Assembly: GCA_002501885.1 (NCBI GenBank)
Contig: DAON01000086.1
Location: 1 to 6,994, forward strand
Direction of reading: 5' to 3'
Origin: Euryarchaeota archaeon UBA220
Lineage (GTDB): Archaea; Thermoplasmatota; Poseidoniia; Poseidoniales; Thalassarchaeaceae
Length of the DNA stretch: 6,994 nucleotides
Positions 5,601 through 6,994 of the stretch are shown piece by piece. The number at the start of each line of letters is the position of its first letter. The first letter of the stretch is position 1. Both the position numbers and the translations under genes were made by a program. The notes beneath the pieces were generated by a model. It saw only the letters and a list, made by a program, of their open reading frames with translations. It was not told where the DNA came from and searched no databases.

Positions 5601-6994
5601 TAGATTGGAATCTCCAGGTTAGAGTGACTTCTGAGCCAGCCATAGAGGTGCACTCGTCCCTCCACTCGGAGGTGTCCGCACTGGTGCGGTTCAGAATTAC
5701 AATGTGAGTCATATCAACTGTAACAGACTTCATGATGTTCTCTGAGTCAAACCATACGACAGAATTGATGTTGTCAGAGTGGTCGCCAAAGTACTCTACT
5801 TCGTCATAGCCGTTCAAATCGAAGTCCTCACAGCGGTGGAAGTTAGGGTCTTCTGGATTTGTATTCTGAATACCGTTCTCATTGAGATCGGTCCAAGTTC
5901 CATAGACGACTCCTTCGAAATATTCGCCGTCCTTGGTCCATGTAATCTCCAGATTAGCAGCGTCACGGATAGCCAAGATGTTGCCCCCGCTGTCCTTGAG
6001 ATAGTCTCCCTCTGCGTAGTAATCAAATGTCAGGTAAGTGAAGTCAGCTCCAAACTGGGCCACAGGAATAGGGTCGAGTGTCATTGTCTCATTCCAGTTG
6101 TCTCCGTAGCCGTCACTAGGGTGACCTAGCCAGTAGGCATGGCTGTTGAAGATCCCCACATTCTGAGGCAGCATATCATTGGACCCGGTAGAGTCGTCGA
6201 TACGGCTTCCGTTAGAATTGCCATCATCAGACCAAATGGGATCTACTCCAGAGAAGTCCTCGATTGCAACCAAATCTGGTTCAGCATTTTGGATAAACGC
6301 CTCGAGTTGGAAGTCTGTTATGGTGTTACCACAGTTCTCGGCCTTTACCCTAATATCACGATCTCCAGAAGCATAACGCACCCCGTTTTCAAGATCGACC
6401 CAGTGTTCCTCAGCCAAACATGGGTCAAACAAGTTGTTAACGGTCAATTGGAATTTTATTTCATCGTTCAGATCATCCATATTGGTAAATCCAGTTGGAT
6501 TAGTTAACTCGGTCTTGACATAATAGGTTGTGTTGTCAATGAAATCGGCTGTTAGACTAACCTCCTCGGAGGCACCAGCAGCGAAGTTGTTGAAGTTAAG
6601 TGTCTGACTTACAGTCTCAGAGGTTCCAAAGGTTACATCTCTCTTCCTGATTGTTATGTTGTCGAAAGCGAAGCCGTCTAGCCCAGTATCCTGGGAAGAG
6701 CCAACAGGCCCTACAGACCCCATAAGGCCGCTTCGGAATCGGAATCTGATATCGATGACCTGTCCAGCGTACGGTGTCAAGTCAATAGATTCCAACTCGT
6801 TTGGATCTTCAGAGGTTCCGCCGCCCTCAGTGTAATTAATCCATCCAGTTGCTGTGTTGGAGAAGAAGTTTCCATTGTAGGTGTTGTATTCTGGGTCAAC
6901 GCCTTGTGCCAGAATACGGAACATTCTCTCATTATCCCAGCCGCCATTGAAGAATACTGACTCCCATCCATTGCCGTCGCTCCATACTTCGATT
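2635..6994 (-). CDS. Giant multi-domain surface protein, N-terminus outside window
   Basis: The frame is open to the right edge, giving at least 1452 residues; numbering here starts at the internal Met codon 6922-6924, which is not a credible start because the domain before it (GWESVFFNGGWDNER) is already under way. Domains in order: jelly-roll (MAM / immune-inhibitor-A-like) ending at GLDGFAFDNI (81-90); CARDB-like (96-165); second, larger jelly-roll (215-465) ending at GLAGFAIDNI, with two calcium-loop-like motifs near 346-377; second CARDB-like (470-541); another beta domain (545-660); class I glutamine-amidotransferase-like domain (665-918); beta domain (921-1057); PKD-like domain with FDASASYDPD (1110-1119); Ig-like beta domain (1213-1336); acidic stalk; transmembrane helix 1345-1367; RGRGR stop-transfer; cytoplasmic tail to 1429. 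Ten cysteines and more than ten N-x-S/T sequons all lie outside the cell. Probably a glycosylated surface adhesin or ligand-binding protein; the ligand is unknown and no complete catalytic site is visible. Confidence 0.9.
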   Translation of the reverse strand, partial: IEVWSDGNGWESVFFNGGWDNERMFRILAQGVDPEYNTYNGNFFSNTATGWINYTEGGGTSEDPNELESIDLTPYAGQVIDIRFRFRSGLMGSVGPVGSSQDTGLDGFAFDNITIRKRDVTFGTSETVSQTLNFNNFAAGASEEVSLTADFIDNTTYYVKTELTNPTGFTNMDDLNDEIKFQLTVNNLFDPCLAEEHWVDLENGVRYASGDRDIRVKAENCGNTITDFQLEAFIQNAEPDLVAIEDFSGVDPIWSDDGNSNGSRIDDSTGSNDMLPQNVGIFNSHAYWLGHPSDGYGDNWNETMTLDPIPVAQFGADFTYLTFDYYAEGDYLKDSGGNILAIRDAANLEITWTKDGEYFEGVVYGTWTDLNENGIQNTNPEDPNFHRCEDFDLNGYDEVEYFGDHSDNINSVVWFDSENIMKSVTVDMTHIVILNRTSADTSEWRDECTSMAGSEVTLTWRFQSNDDGVNGNAGLAGFAIDNIRVEQFTFEDDGSYTVDVTGLDAAEKDIVTLGTHDFQSGIYKIDVTTIFDNTDPLTAWYNESEVNTANNHSSIIFSIASADITLLQPDVLECVSDITYECVYSTNPGGASAHDFAVPLLNGVIAGEYTLTMKIVDLDTGQTVYEEASENGPFDLAPHQRGQANWTSPYSSWYDGHTYNISFSAQIAQEDGSLEPSGNDRFFEILFYDNIDVAILSNPTDQNRLQSVKKDLEAMGMTYTQLRMQNWDTYGTPDWVEHYNKVLLPWQTDYNVYYGEYYEMLAQTRDSDGLSLTETLEDYMTGGGTVQMHLGPYRNEYQPNRLPFGMDIAMRNQVNFTMDNRILHTNITIVDQFHPILSNVDPIAFSGINGGSHVALAGLDTAQVQLTQIPQVCGGRISDPTGTFHTLIRDSDYESQSLLSLCNRGAGGLIVTTIDVENPSVSEEFGGETIPLLSNMLAYHHTPYPNDFGIAGESFELTINGETQSIDTVTGAYATKYIKSNSDLDFNFVTTVDGIVADWTLESGNNDSVTGWDGMVIDAGEYSHTQQIDPSIPTLGSFCVGDSTSDTNCRIGAEWLLTLYLHDEDGHTRMTYIRLVTDDTLADEFRPMADAVMVEDATSSEYVTLDGTKTVAGVDWPIYRARLSDTGDLSISFDASASYDPDAPEGTTGIELYEWKVFFDYPWDSSDPTLEGHVFQIPAAAGGEDWTYVFRNLTASPDGNLENEIRVELIVYDKAGKQSEKHRMYFIVVGEDFGDDEPIVQFSNPGPNDNQKDSLVTISGTLVSGAENSDVVIQVALSEDVLDYTPTQKATQKTIGKFNNTENLADGEQFTMTLDISDLYQETGVSATIHVRIIEGDGSRYDLRQEIGITLVPVLPDQGPDEEGDDSGMLIFAGAGLLVLVLVVVATMVLRGRGRDDSTTDTVEQFGGVEEMDPVEAYVQQMVASGYDEQTARTYAEQYYASYYEQQRKGGG

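Noticed and set aside
4435..6507. Several 60-120-codon plus-strand open frames opposite the surface-protein gene
   Set aside because: All lie fully inside the long minus-strand gene with strong domain support, and none shows motifs or ordered start signals of its own.
6922..6924. Met codon at 6924 as the true start of the surface protein
   Set aside because: The frame remains open for 23 more codons to the edge, those codons read as part of the same jelly-roll domain, and no signal peptide follows the Met.
1..6994. tRNA, rRNA, CRISPR array, insertion sequence or riboswitch
   Set aside because: No cloverleaf, regularly spaced repeat, transposase motif or terminal inverted repeat was seen; coding sequence fills nearly the whole window.

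Overview
The window looks like a fragment of a planktonic archaeal genome, most likely a Marine Group II / Poseidoniales-like euryarchaeon. That assignment is inferred from three things: an archaeal-type S-adenosylhomocysteine hydrolase; a giant Asp-rich multi-domain surface protein ending in one transmembrane helix and a short Tyr/Gln-rich cytoplasmic tail, a style I associate with this group; and compact gene packing with 4-bp overlaps. No rRNA or other decisive marker is present, so the taxonomy is tentative.

Left part, plus strand (1-1319): a 65-residue RanBP2-type zinc finger protein with an Arg-Gly tail (28-225) overlaps by 4 bp (GTGA) a gene for a TPR-like protein with a two-helix membrane hairpin (222-1319). 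The overlap implies translational coupling. The zinc finger frame is also open to the left edge, so the protein may start upstream of the window.

Right part, minus strand (6994-1316): an extracellular protein of at least 1452 residues enters from the right edge without its N-terminus (6994-2635). It contains two jelly-roll + CARDB-like units, a glutamine-amidotransferase-like domain, a PKD-like domain, a membrane anchor and a cytoplasmic tail. After a 53-nt gap holding a perfect 13-nt palindrome comes adenosylhomocysteinase, ahcY (2581-1316). The two gene blocks converge and their stop codons overlap in the four bases TTAG at 1316-1319.

Functional picture: ahcY is housekeeping methyl-cycle metabolism. 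The large protein is a cell-surface component of unknown ligand. The zinc finger/TPR pair has no assigned function and is the most unusual part of the window: a minimal single-strand RNA-binding zinc finger with an RG tail, resembling the zinc finger plus RGG part of eukaryotic FUS/TAF15 proteins, coupled to a membrane-anchored TPR-like scaffold. No RNA genes, CRISPR arrays, insertion sequences or clear terminators were seen. There is no gene-free stretch over 300 bases.
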